Positions 56,442 to 64,000 of a stretch of DNA of 64,000 nt are shown here, in pieces. Where the stretch lies: positions 248,001-312,000 of the forward strand of contig NZ_RHLG01000005.1 of the NCBI RefSeq assembly GCF_003712105.1, given 5' to 3'. A program made the translations under genes and the position numbers. The stretch's first letter is position 1, and each line of letters begins with the position of its first letter. The DNA is from Winogradskyella sp. (GTDB taxonomy: Bacteria > Bacteroidota > Bacteroidia > Flavobacteriales > Flavobacteriaceae). The notes beneath the pieces are model-generated. The model saw nothing but the letters and a program-made list of their open reading frames with translations, had not been told where the DNA came from and searched no databases.

Positions 56442-57209
56442 TTACTCCTTTAATAATTTGGCTATATCTTCTTTTAAGATACTAATTTCTTGAGGTATGC
56501 CTTCGTCATCAACACCTTCAGCTTCAGAAACAATTCCATTATAGTAAATTAATGGATTATCTGGCGACTTTAACCGTGAACGTATGTATCCTTCTTTATC
56601 AATAAGTGCAAAATTCCCTGAGTGTTCAAAACCTCCATCTACCAATTCGTTTTTTGCGGTGTATAGATAAAACCCTTCGTTTGCTAATTTGTAAATGGTA
56701 TCTTCATCACCTGTCATTAAATGCCAATTCGGATTTGTTATGCCATATTTTTCTGCATAGGCTTTTAATACTTCAGGGGTATCTATTTCAGGCATTATCG
56801 TAAATGACGCTACCCCAAAATTGTTCTGATAATCTTTAAAATGATTTTGAATTTGTACTAAGTTACTATTCATCCTAGGACAAATTGTAGGACATGTCGT
56901 AAAAAAAAACTCTACTAAGTAGACTTTACCTAAATAATCTTCATTCGTGATTGTAGTTCCGTTTTGATCAGTAAAACTAAATGCAGGTACTTTACGATTT
57001 CCGCCTGTTCCGTCTGGTATATATACTAAATCTGATGTATTCTTTTTTGAAGACGTCGTCGTTTTTGTTGTTACAGATTTGCTTCTGCTTTCATCTCTAG
57101 TAACATCAGAATTAGATAATCGGTCGATAATTCGAGGTATAAAAATAATTCCGAATACCAAGATTATAAATGCAATACCTATGTAGGAGTAATTGGTTTT
57201 ATTAGCCAT
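56442..57209 (-). CDS. SCO1/SenC copper chaperone for cytochrome c oxidase
   Basis: 255 residues. N-terminal anchor helix (about 7-25), a Ser/Thr/Lys-rich linker, then a thioredoxin-like domain with the copper-binding CxxxC in FFFTTCPTICPRMN and the third ligand His in EHSGNFALIDKEG. It delivers copper to CuA of subunit II or acts as thiol reductase. It is 2 bp downstream of the gene for a cysteine-free relative, inside the oxidase assembly cluster. Confidence 0.93.
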   Translation of the reverse strand: MANKTNYSYIGIAFIILVFGIIFIPRIIDRLSNSDVTRDESRSKSVTTKTTTSSKKNTSDLVYIPDGTGGNRKVPAFSFTDQNGTTITNEDYLGKVYLVEFFFTTCPTICPRMNSNLVQIQNHFKDYQNNFGVASFTIMPEIDTPEVLKAYAEKYGITNPNWHLMTGDEDTIYKLANEGFYLYTAKNELVDGGFEHSGNFALIDKEGYIRSRLKSPDNPLIYYNGIVSEAEGVDDEGIPQEISILKEDIAKLLKE

Positions 57210-57211
57210 AA

Positions 57212-57919
57212 CTAGTTCTTTATATCTTCTGCTCTTCGAGTAGTAGAATCAAATTTTCCTTTTCGTTTTTGTCGATATTCAGTAAACAAGATGCGCATAT
57301 CTTCACTCATTTTATTTTTAATAACCGACACATCAATACTATCGTATGCACTTAAAGATTTTACAGGTTTATTTTCTTCAACTTCTTTATCATCTCTATC
57401 ATCTATTCTTCCGCGTTGCTTCAAATCTTTATCAATTATAAAAATATCTTCGGTAGAATAATTGTCTTTTAACGGTTTTTCAATTTTTAGACTTCTGTGA
57501 AGTTCCTTAATCTGTTCTTTTGAACCATAGACATAATGCCAAAACCGTAAATCTTCATAGGTAGCAATTTCTTTCTGTAGCTTTTCAACTTCGGCTTTAG
57601 AGCCATCAACTGAAATTAATACAACCTGAAATTTTTTAAACCCTTTAAACTTATCATAGACTAGCTCTTTAAGATTTGATACTGCAATAGAATTTTCTAA
57701 AGGATTTGTTCCCAAAAATCCAAGAACGGTAATATGATCTGCTAGTTCTATTTTATCTTCAGAATTAGATGAGAAAACTTCAATTTCGGAAACATTTTCA
57801 TTTACAACATCTAATGGAATATAATTATGCTTTGCGGGATAAAGCATCAATAAAAAAGCAACTGGCAAAAAGAAAAGAATGCTTAGTATAATATTCCGTT
57901 TCGAGTTATGTCTTTTCAT
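57212..57919 (-). CDS. Cysteine-free SCO-like thioredoxin-fold membrane protein
   Basis: 235 residues. One N-terminal transmembrane helix (about 9-29), then a domain aligning in order with SCO: HITVLGFLGTNPLENSI takes the place of the CxxxC strand-helix, KFQVVLISVDGSKAEVEKL the next strand, and DIFIIDKDLKQRGRIDDRDD the SCO segment that carries the ligand His. No Cys occurs anywhere in the protein, and the His position is Ser/Thr. Copper binding is therefore not expected. It is 2 bp before the true SCO gene and could be a structural partner. The relationship is judged by eye. Confidence 0.68.
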   Translation of the reverse strand: MKRHNSKRNIILSILFFLPVAFLLMLYPAKHNYIPLDVVNENVSEIEVFSSNSEDKIELADHITVLGFLGTNPLENSIAVSNLKELVYDKFKGFKKFQVVLISVDGSKAEVEKLQKEIATYEDLRFWHYVYGSKEQIKELHRSLKIEKPLKDNYSTEDIFIIDKDLKQRGRIDDRDDKEVEENKPVKSLSAYDSIDVSVIKNKMSEDMRILFTEYRQKRKGKFDSTTRRAEDIKN

Positions 57920-58020
57920 CTGCTTGTAATTATTTACTATTTATATCAGATGTAATTTACCAAAGATCATTGTCGTTAAAATCAACGATTTTCTTCGGTT
58001 AATTTCATATTGCAAAAATA

Positions 58021-58049
58021 AAAAAGGTGGTTTAGAAAAACCACCTTTT
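58021..58049 (-). terminator. Hairpin terminator between cox IV and the SCO-like gene
   Basis: AAAAAGGTGGTTT and AAACCACCTTTTT-like arms pair around a short AGA loop, ending in a T-run on the minus strand, 27 bp after the subunit IV stop. It partly separates structural subunits from assembly factors. Confidence 0.75.
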
Positions 58050-58075
58050 AATATGATATTAACTCGCATTTGAGT

Positions 58076-58522
58076 TTAAAAATCTCTCTTAATTAATGGG
58101 TCGTTGGTAAAGTAAACATCATGTACATAACCACCTTCTTGTAATAGAATGAAAATAAGATAACAGATTAAGAATACTGCTGTCCAAACCACCATACGTC
58201 TCAGTGCGCTAGTTTCATCACGCATGTGCATAAAATCCCAGGTAATGTAATAGGCCTTAACAATCGTTAATATTATGAAGATTAAGTTTAAAGGCTTCAT
58301 ATAAATAAAAGGCGAAAAAATTATATTTCCTATAGTTGCAAAGAAGCCACCTTCAAAAGGTGTCATCCAAGGTGTTAATAAACCTTCAGGCTTATATATA
58401 CCCAAAACAACTTCGACTGCAGTTACAAGTGTTAAGAATGCTAATACACCCCAAATTTTTTGGGTGTTAGACTTAAATTTCCAAAGTCCTCTAAAGATTT
58501 CTAATTTATGTGCGTGTGCCAT
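58076..58522 (-). CDS. Cytochrome c oxidase subunit IV family protein
   Basis: 148 residues with three transmembrane helices (about 22-42, 70-90, 108-128), matching the Bacteroidota COX4-like small subunit: KIWGVLAFLTLVTAVEVVLGI, then FIYMKPLNLIFIILTIVKAYYIT with FMHMRDE. It stabilises the oxidase core. It lies 21 bp after the longer subunit III gene and is followed by a terminator. Confidence 0.88.
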   Translation of the reverse strand: MAHAHKLEIFRGLWKFKSNTQKIWGVLAFLTLVTAVEVVLGIYKPEGLLTPWMTPFEGGFFATIGNIIFSPFIYMKPLNLIFIILTIVKAYYITWDFMHMRDETSALRRMVVWTAVFLICYLIFILLQEGGYVHDVYFTNDPLIKRDF

Positions 58523-58543
58523 GTGATGCTATTGTTCTAATAA

Positions 58544-59542
58544 TTAAACTAGGTAGAAGAATGTAAATACAAATACCCAAACTAAATCTACAAAGTGCCA
58601 GTATAAACCAACCTTTTCGACCATTTCATAATGTCCTCGTCTCTCGTAAGTTCCTAATATAACGTTGAAGAATATAATGATGTTGATAACAACTCCCGAA
58701 AATACGTGGAAACCGTGGAATCCTGTTATGAAAAAGAAGAAATCAGCGAATAAAGATGTACCATATTCATTGACTTTAAGGTTTGCACCTTTAACAACGA
58801 GTTTTCCGTTTTCTTTTATTTGTCTTAAAGATTCTTCTCTTGATAATACAGTCTTTTCTCCGTCCTCGATAATTTGAGTACGTACTAAAATATTTGAATT
58901 AGCTTCTAAGCCTTGGTAAATCTCATTAACTGAATATGGTGGAAGAGATTCTTCTTGCACAAACCATAGACCGCTCTTGCGCTCATGTTGTGCTCTGTCT
59001 GTAGCTTGAGTAATTGCAAATTCGTCAATTGAAATACGCTTAAACTTTTCTTTACCATCAACCGAAACATATTCTCCAAACTGAAGAATATTACCTCCTT
59101 TAGTCTGGACAGCTCCATAGTCTCCTTGGATAAATGTTGCCCATTCCCAAGCTTGAGAACCAACGAATATTGCACCTCCAATAATAGTTAGGAACATGTA
59201 TAAGGTTACTTTGGCTTTATTCATATGATGACCAGCATCTACAGCTAATACCATAGTTACCGAAGACATGATAAGAATAAACGTCATGAAAGCTACATAG
59301 ATCATTGGTAATTCTTGACCATGCAAAAACGGAACGTGGGTAAACACCTCATCGGCAATTGGCCATTCTTCTATAAACTTAAATCTTGAAAAACCGTAGG
59401 CTGCTAAAAAACCAGAGAAGGTTAAGGCATCAGAAACGATGAAAAACCACATCATCATTTTTCCATAACTTGCTTTTAGTGGCTTATTTCCGCCACCCCA
59501 AGTTTTGCCTTCTGTACCAGTAGTTGCTACTGTAGTATCCAT
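58544..59542 (-). CDS. Cytochrome c oxidase subunit III with large soluble insertion
   Basis: 332 residues. Subunit III helices: KMMMWFFIVSDALTFSGFLAAYG, then YVAFMTFILIMSSVTMVLAV, LYMFLTIIGGAIFVGSQAWEW, and after an insertion FFFFITGFHGFHVFSGVVINI and GLYWHFVDLVWVFVFTFFYL. The conserved WEW, TGFHGxHV and HFVDxVW signatures are present. A hydrophilic segment of about 115 residues (GDYGAVQTKGG to LKVNEYGTS) sits between the WEW helix and the TGFHG helix where most subunit III have a short loop. It is 136 bp after the other subunit III gene. Confidence 0.94.
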   Translation of the reverse strand: MDTTVATTGTEGKTWGGGNKPLKASYGKMMMWFFIVSDALTFSGFLAAYGFSRFKFIEEWPIADEVFTHVPFLHGQELPMIYVAFMTFILIMSSVTMVLAVDAGHHMNKAKVTLYMFLTIIGGAIFVGSQAWEWATFIQGDYGAVQTKGGNILQFGEYVSVDGKEKFKRISIDEFAITQATDRAQHERKSGLWFVQEESLPPYSVNEIYQGLEANSNILVRTQIIEDGEKTVLSREESLRQIKENGKLVVKGANLKVNEYGTSLFADFFFFITGFHGFHVFSGVVINIIIFFNVILGTYERRGHYEMVEKVGLYWHFVDLVWVFVFTFFYLV

Positions 59543-59678
59543 ATAACGAATTTAATTTTTAAGATGTCACAAAAGTAACTATTTTATTGATTTTGAGAAA
59601 TACCATTCTTCAAATTTTGAATGAAAATTTCTGCTTCAATTTAATATCAATTTTAATCCTTCAAATATCTGTTTTTAT

Positions 59679-60269
59679 TTACTTAAAAAAATACAGGAAT
59701 AAAAACAGACAAACCCAAAGAATATCAACAAAATGCCAAAAATTACCAGCCAATTCTAATCCTAACATATTGTCTGCTGTATACTTTTGTTTGAAATGAT
59801 TATAAATAACAACACCTATGCAAAATAAGCCCACAGCAACGTGTGCCAAATGCACTGCTGCTATTAAATAAATATAGGTTACTGTAATATTGCTCGATGG
59901 TCCTGTAAAATAATAACCGCCTTTAATCATTTGATTAAACCCTTCAAATTGATTAAATATAAATACAACTCCTAACACAAAGGTTATCACTAACCACGTT
60001 GCAGTTGTGGTTCGGTCTCCTCTTTTCAGTGCATTTTTGGCTAAAATGTAGGTAATGCTACTTACAATAATAACTGCAATACTGATTAAGAACGCTTGAG
60101 GTAACTCGTAATTACTTAACCAATCTTCATTAAGTCGCTGTTTTTTACTTACAATAAATGCACTTATCCAACCAGCAAAAGACATGATTAGAGATCCAAT
60201 CCCAAACCAAAGCATCATCTTTTTTGAGCGTATTTCCTTTTCTTCCTGTGTTCCTTCTGTTAAATCCAT
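59679..60269 (-). CDS. Heme-copper oxidase subunit III, compact copy
   Basis: 196 residues with five helices. Motifs: KKMMLWFGIGSLIMSFAGW, FNQFEGFNQMIKGGYYF, AAVHLAHVAVGLFCIG (the HxxH of subunit III) and GNFWHFVDILWVCLFLFLYF at the C-terminus. It is 1 bp downstream of the heme O synthase gene. With the longer subunit III it makes a two-copy arrangement that recurs in Bacteroidota oxidase clusters. Confidence 0.92.
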   Translation of the reverse strand: MDLTEGTQEEKEIRSKKMMLWFGIGSLIMSFAGWISAFIVSKKQRLNEDWLSNYELPQAFLISIAVIIVSSITYILAKNALKRGDRTTTATWLVITFVLGVVFIFNQFEGFNQMIKGGYYFTGPSSNITVTYIYLIAAVHLAHVAVGLFCIGVVIYNHFKQKYTADNMLGLELAGNFWHFVDILWVCLFLFLYFFK

Positions 60270-60270
60270 A

Positions 60271-61170
60271 TTAGCTTAAAAATTTATCTGCTACGTATAC
60301 AATTTGTAGTAATGTTATATAAGTTACGCTTGAGAGCATGAGTTGTTTTGCTGCTTTTGGCGTTCTTAGTTTAAAAAGTTGTAGTGCATAATACACCATA
60401 ACTAGACCTAATAAGAATACGATTATTGCACCAACAATAGATAATTTTAAATCTCCTGTAAAACCAAATACAGGAATTATTGAGGCAATCAATGTCCAAA
60501 TGGTATACATTATAATCTGAACTGCTGTGGCTTTATCTGGCTTACCTGTTGGCAACATAAAAAAGCCTCCTTTTTTATAATCGTCGTGCAAAAACCAACC
60601 TATGGCCCAAAAATGTGGGAACTGCCAAAAAAACTGTATTGCAAATAAGGTTCCGGGTTCGATACCAAAATCGCCACGGGCAGCAACCCAACCTAGCATA
60701 AACGGAATCGCTCCCGGTATTGCGCCAACAAAAACAGCAATTGGTGTTTTTGTTTTTAGTGGCGTATACATGCATGTATAGATGAATATTGAAATTGCAC
60801 CATACATGGCTGTCTTTGGATTAATTGTGTATAATGTAATAATCCCGGCTAGTGTAAACAGAACCGCAATAATAAACGCCGTAGTTACAGACATGCGACC
60901 TGCAGGAATAGGTCTGTTTTTAGTACGATCCATCAATGCGTCTAGGTCTTTTTCAATAACTTGATTAAACGCATTAGATGCACCAACCATAAAATAACCA
61001 CCAATAGCTAAGAGAGCAAGTGTTTTTATATTAACAATATCTGCTCCTAAAAAATAACCAGCAATAGACGAAAACACCACACTTATGGACAATCCCATTT
61101 TAGTGATTTCTTTGAAATCTATCCAGATTGAAGCAGCAGAAATCGTTGTTTTTATTGTACTCAATTGCAT
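60271..61170 (-). CDS. ctaB: Protoheme IX farnesyltransferase (heme O synthase)
   Basis: 299 residues from the ATG at 61170. The earlier TTG at 61188 falls inside the promoter box and is rejected. It attaches a farnesyl group to heme B, making heme O for the oxidase. UbiA-type prenyltransferase with about eight helices. First Asp-rich motif NAFNQVIEKDLDALMDRTKN; second motif HDDYKKGGFFMLP, and also PHFWAIGW. First visible gene of the oxidase cluster, with its own promoter. Confidence 0.96.
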   Translation of the reverse strand: MQLSTIKTTISAASIWIDFKEITKMGLSISVVFSSIAGYFLGADIVNIKTLALLAIGGYFMVGASNAFNQVIEKDLDALMDRTKNRPIPAGRMSVTTAFIIAVLFTLAGIITLYTINPKTAMYGAISIFIYTCMYTPLKTKTPIAVFVGAIPGAIPFMLGWVAARGDFGIEPGTLFAIQFFWQFPHFWAIGWFLHDDYKKGGFFMLPTGKPDKATAVQIIMYTIWTLIASIIPVFGFTGDLKLSIVGAIIVFLLGLVMVYYALQLFKLRTPKAAKQLMLSSVTYITLLQIVYVADKFLS

Positions 61171-61185
61171 TGAATTTTGCGACTG

Positions 61186-61216
61186 CAAAGATAACTTGAA
61201 AATTAATGACGAACAA
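61186..61216 (-). promoter_or_regulatory. Promoter of ctaB-cox operon
   Basis: On the minus strand TTG (61214-61216), a 20-bp spacer and TATCTTTG (61186-61193) match the Bacteroidota promoter exactly. Transcription would start near 61180, ten bases before the ATG at 61170, which excludes the TTG at 61188 as start codon. Confidence 0.7.
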
Positions 61217-61359
61217 CCTAATACTCAGTTATTCGCTTATATAAATTGGTTTTATGCAAGAATGCGTGATTTCGAGAGACTTTTGGATTTTAGTAGTAAA
61301 TTTATTAATCCTAAACGTATACGATTAACGATTTATAGGAGTTTGAAGGAACAGACATA

Positions 61360-61389
61360 AAAAAGGCAACCAAAATTGGTTGCCTTTTT
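61360..61389 (-). terminator. Terminator of the M36 metalloprotease gene
   Basis: AAAAAGGCAACCA and TGGTTGCCTTTTT pair with a short AAAT loop. On the minus strand it ends in a T-run, 8 bp after the protease stop. Confidence 0.88.
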
Positions 61390-61397
61390 ATTTAGAG

Positions 61398-64000
61398 TTA
61401 TTTGACAATGAAGCGTTGCCTTATGGTTTTAGAGTTGTTAATTATTTGAATAATATAAACACCTTTACTCAATGCAGATACATTAAGTGTGTGACTCAAC
61501 TGACCAGAACTTACGCGTTGCCCTAAAAGGTTATAAACAGAATAGGTGCTTTCCTCACCAATAACACCTTTAACATTAAGTACACCATTAGTTACAGGGT
61601 TAGGATACAAACTTAAATCTATATTTTCATTATCGATAAGATCATTAGAATCTGAAACATCAGCATCTGGTTTTGTATTGGTATTAAGACGTGCAGCAGG
61701 AACAATCACAGTATAGTCTTCAACTTCCCAGAAGTCAATACTTCCAGGTTCACTAAAGAATGCCCCACAAGGACTTATTGGTTCATCATTAATTACTAGA
61801 GGTCCCGTATCCAAATAAATTCTCATTCTAGTAGGGCCAGGAATTGCAGATTCAGGTATTTGGATTATGTTATTGTTATATATAACCTCAGGTCCTTCTT
61901 GAGGTAAGTTAAGAATACCAAATACCCCATCTTGATTCCAATCAATAGCAACAACTGTCCTCCAAGCTGGAGAAATATTAACATTCCAATCAATCTGTAA
62001 AAAATTAGGAATCTCCCTACTTAGAACAGTGCTAATGTTTGTAAAATCTTGATAATGGGTCGGATTAGACGTTGATTGATTATTTATACTCCCCATAACA
62101 ACGTTTGTTATGTAATACCCAGGCAAATGATTTGGGTCATTTATACTTGGAAATGGATTCATTACAACACAATAATTACTTTGCGTAATATTGATATTAT
62201 CTACGGCTACATCACTCATTTCATTCTGAGCATTAGTACGTTTAAACCTTAAACGTATTTCTTCACCAGAATATTGAGATAAATTGACATTAGCTGTAAA
62301 CCAACCCTGACCATCAGGTCGTTTCTTAAACCATATCTCAGACCAACTTAAACCATCATTATTACTAATCTCTAAACTTAATCTGTTTCCATTCCGTACG
62401 CCTTGCATATAATAATCAAAGTTAAGTGTTACGGCATTTACATTTGTTAAGTCAATACACGGTGAGTTTAAAATAGCCACTTGTAATATTGGCGGTATTC
62501 CTACAGCATCTGTAGCTGGTGTATACATATAATATGTAGAACCGTTACTACCTCCGCTAGGGCCAGTATTTGGAGTACCTCCAGAATTACGTATCCAATC
62601 TAAATCGTCGTTTGTAGAGTTGGTCCAATCACCCATCGAGCTTTCAAAACCCTCTTGGTAATCTGGCGCTACTGTTGTAGAACAATTCTCTGGGGTACAT
62701 GGAAGGTTTATTGGAACATCAAAAGAGACTATTTGATCTCCTAAGGTATCATTATCTAGAGCATTGGCACCTACACCAACACCACGATTGGCAAATACAG
62801 ACCAGATTAAACATTGATAATCTCCCAAACCATCATCTGAAATATTTCTATCAGCAGCTAAGATAGCATCGCGACCAGTTACAAAATTCATGTCATCAAA
62901 TGGGGTTTCATTCAAGGATTCTATAATCATTTTCATTGCTATATTATTTCCACCTGTACCATTATACCAATCTGTATCAAAACCTTTTGCGTCAATTAAC
63001 GCCCACGTTAAGTCCCACAAAATGGTGGCCCAACCAAAACCAACTTCATTTGCTTCCCAACTTCCCTGTATATCAGCATATGTAAATGTATTCCCATTTA
63101 ACATGTCTGTTGAGTATGGTTGTAAGCGAATACCAGGCCCGTTGATTGGATAGTTCCTAACATAATTTCCTACCGGTCTTAAATCGCTTCCATTATCATT
63201 AGGATCTATTGTCAAAATCAAACCAAACCAATCGCTCCAACCTTCTCCCATTTGTTCCTTACTATGCAGTGTAAAATCTGTTTCATTTGTAGTTCCAACA
63301 AGTCTTGTTGATATACCATGTGCATACTCATGTGCAACTATTAAACCAGAAAATCCAACATCTCCATTTGGCGGAAGTACATTTGGCTCATAAAGATGAA
63401 TATATGGACTGATACCTTCGGGTGCTGGCGTGAATTGAGCAAATACAACTTCAGAGCTTACCAATTGACTTTGGGCAAACACTTCAACATCATCATTTCC
63501 TGTACCACCTCTATTAAAATTGTCTTGTTGAAAATTTCCACTTAGCTCATTAAAACCATGGTGATAAGATATGTCGTGAGACATATTTAACCAATAAAAT
63601 GCATTAACTATTGCTGCGTTTTGATTATCTAAAGCAGTTGATGAAGCATTTACAAAATAATTAAAAAATAGATTATGTGGGTCAGAAGGTGGTGGAGAAT
63701 ATCCAATATCTGGACCATCTTCTGCTCCAATCCAGGTATTATTACCTCTAGTAGTATTATAGGTTACTCCGGCGATATCATGCCAACCGCATGGAGAAGC
63801 CAATGGACTCTGCTCGTTCCCGACTATTGTTTGCGTAAAATTAGCATACAATGGGCTTTCCTCTGGTATAGCATATACAGTGTACATAGTATTGCTATTA
63901 TTTATATCAAAAATGGTTGAATTATATGAATCCGTTTCTTCATGCAAAATAGGCCCAACAAAGGCTTTAGTTTCAGTATTTGTTTCTGGCTCATCCCATT
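61398..64000 (-). CDS. Secreted M36 (fungalysin-like) zinc metalloprotease with T9SS type-A sorting domain, N-terminus outside window
   Basis: 867 residues are visible; the frame stays open to base 64000, where WDEPETNTETKAFVGP is read, so the true start lies outside. The M36 catalytic domain has the zinc site LIVAHEYAHGIST (HExxH) and the downstream GEGWSDWFGL with the third-ligand Glu. FNELSGNFQQDNFNRGG and VFANRGVGVGA are family motifs. After it come a MAM/jelly-roll-like unit (LDFYMQG-type, 460-590), a GEVED-like domain ending in FWEVEDYTVIVP, and a type-A sorting domain: LYPNPVTNGVLNVKG, VYNLLGQRVSSG, GVYIIQI. It degrades extracellular protein after export by T9SS. Confidence 0.93.
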   Translation of the reverse strand, partial: WDEPETNTETKAFVGPILHEETDSYNSTIFDINNSNTMYTVYAIPEESPLYANFTQTIVGNEQSPLASPCGWHDIAGVTYNTTRGNNTWIGAEDGPDIGYSPPPSDPHNLFFNYFVNASSTALDNQNAAIVNAFYWLNMSHDISYHHGFNELSGNFQQDNFNRGGTGNDDVEVFAQSQLVSSEVVFAQFTPAPEGISPYIHLYEPNVLPPNGDVGFSGLIVAHEYAHGISTRLVGTTNETDFTLHSKEQMGEGWSDWFGLILTIDPNDNGSDLRPVGNYVRNYPINGPGIRLQPYSTDMLNGNTFTYADIQGSWEANEVGFGWATILWDLTWALIDAKGFDTDWYNGTGGNNIAMKMIIESLNETPFDDMNFVTGRDAILAADRNISDDGLGDYQCLIWSVFANRGVGVGANALDNDTLGDQIVSFDVPINLPCTPENCSTTVAPDYQEGFESSMGDWTNSTNDDLDWIRNSGGTPNTGPSGGSNGSTYYMYTPATDAVGIPPILQVAILNSPCIDLTNVNAVTLNFDYYMQGVRNGNRLSLEISNNDGLSWSEIWFKKRPDGQGWFTANVNLSQYSGEEIRLRFKRTNAQNEMSDVAVDNINITQSNYCVVMNPFPSINDPNHLPGYYITNVVMGSINNQSTSNPTHYQDFTNISTVLSREIPNFLQIDWNVNISPAWRTVVAIDWNQDGVFGILNLPQEGPEVIYNNNIIQIPESAIPGPTRMRIYLDTGPLVINDEPISPCGAFFSEPGSIDFWEVEDYTVIVPAARLNTNTKPDADVSDSNDLIDNENIDLSLYPNPVTNGVLNVKGVIGEESTYSVYNLLGQRVSSGQLSHTLNVSALSKGVYIIQIINNSKTIRQRFIVK

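Noticed and set aside
61085..61360. 91-residue plus-strand frame over the ctaB 5' region
   Set aside because: It overlaps the promoter and start of ctaB on the other strand, has no family features and a biased shadow composition.

Overview
The window is AT-rich chromosomal DNA from a marine-type member of the Bacteroidota, most likely family Flavobacteriaceae. The signs are type IX secretion (T9SS) sorting domains, PorP/SprF, a SusR-like propeller sensor-regulator, flavobacterial promoter boxes of the TAnnTTTG type, few Shine-Dalgarno sites, and family-typical gene orders such as nadK-DUF6089-uppS-bamA-ompH-ompH. A genus cannot be named from sequence alone. No rRNA, CRISPR, insertion sequence or prophage was seen.

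Left edge (1-8.8 kb): part of a polysaccharide-utilization locus (PUL) read on the minus strand. A propeller/Y_Y_Y/LuxR-HTH regulator is followed, after its own terminator, by a TIM-barrel glycosidase fused to a long predicted outer-membrane beta-barrel. Then come a multi-domain carbohydrate-binding-like lipoprotein and a GH16 beta-glucanase lipoprotein cut by the window start. The GH16 suggests a beta-glucan (laminarin-like) substrate. No SusC/SusD pair lies inside the window. The glycosidase-barrel fusion is the most unusual object here.

8.8-35.5 kb is housekeeping: tRNA-Leu and tRNA-Gly, mutS, a TrmH-family RNA methyltransferase coupled to two small genes, a folK-deoxynucleoside kinase fusion, a queuosine-precursor transporter, AsmA, rpsU, LysE, a DUF2797 protein, a GH3-family protein, the tig-clpP-clpX proteostasis set, pdxJ, and the envelope block CBS-nadK-DUF6089-uppS-bamA-ompH-ompH followed by murI.

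35.5-44.9 kb, minus strand: a 1549-residue T9SS type-B substrate with about nine Asp-rich ~100-residue repeats, its PorP/SprF partner, a TPR histidine kinase with a carboxypeptidase-regulatory-like domain, a LytTR regulator and a gamma-carbonic anhydrase-like protein.

45-55.5 kb: an Nfu iron-sulfur scaffold with a doubled N-terminal domain, a secreted protein of unknown function, an MscS channel, tsaB, and a MacAB/TolC-like export operon with two permeases and two adaptors.

55.6-61.2 kb, minus strand: the end of a cytochrome oxidase cluster. It holds heme O synthase, two subunit III proteins, subunit IV, a cysteine-free SCO-like protein, a true SCO copper chaperone, a DUF420 protein and a small CxxC membrane protein. 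The right edge carries a T9SS-secreted M36 metalloprotease cut by the window end.

Several start codons were set by hand: TTG for mutS, bamA and the histidine kinase; downstream ATGs for the glycosidase, tig, pdxJ, murI, ctaB and the T9SS protein.
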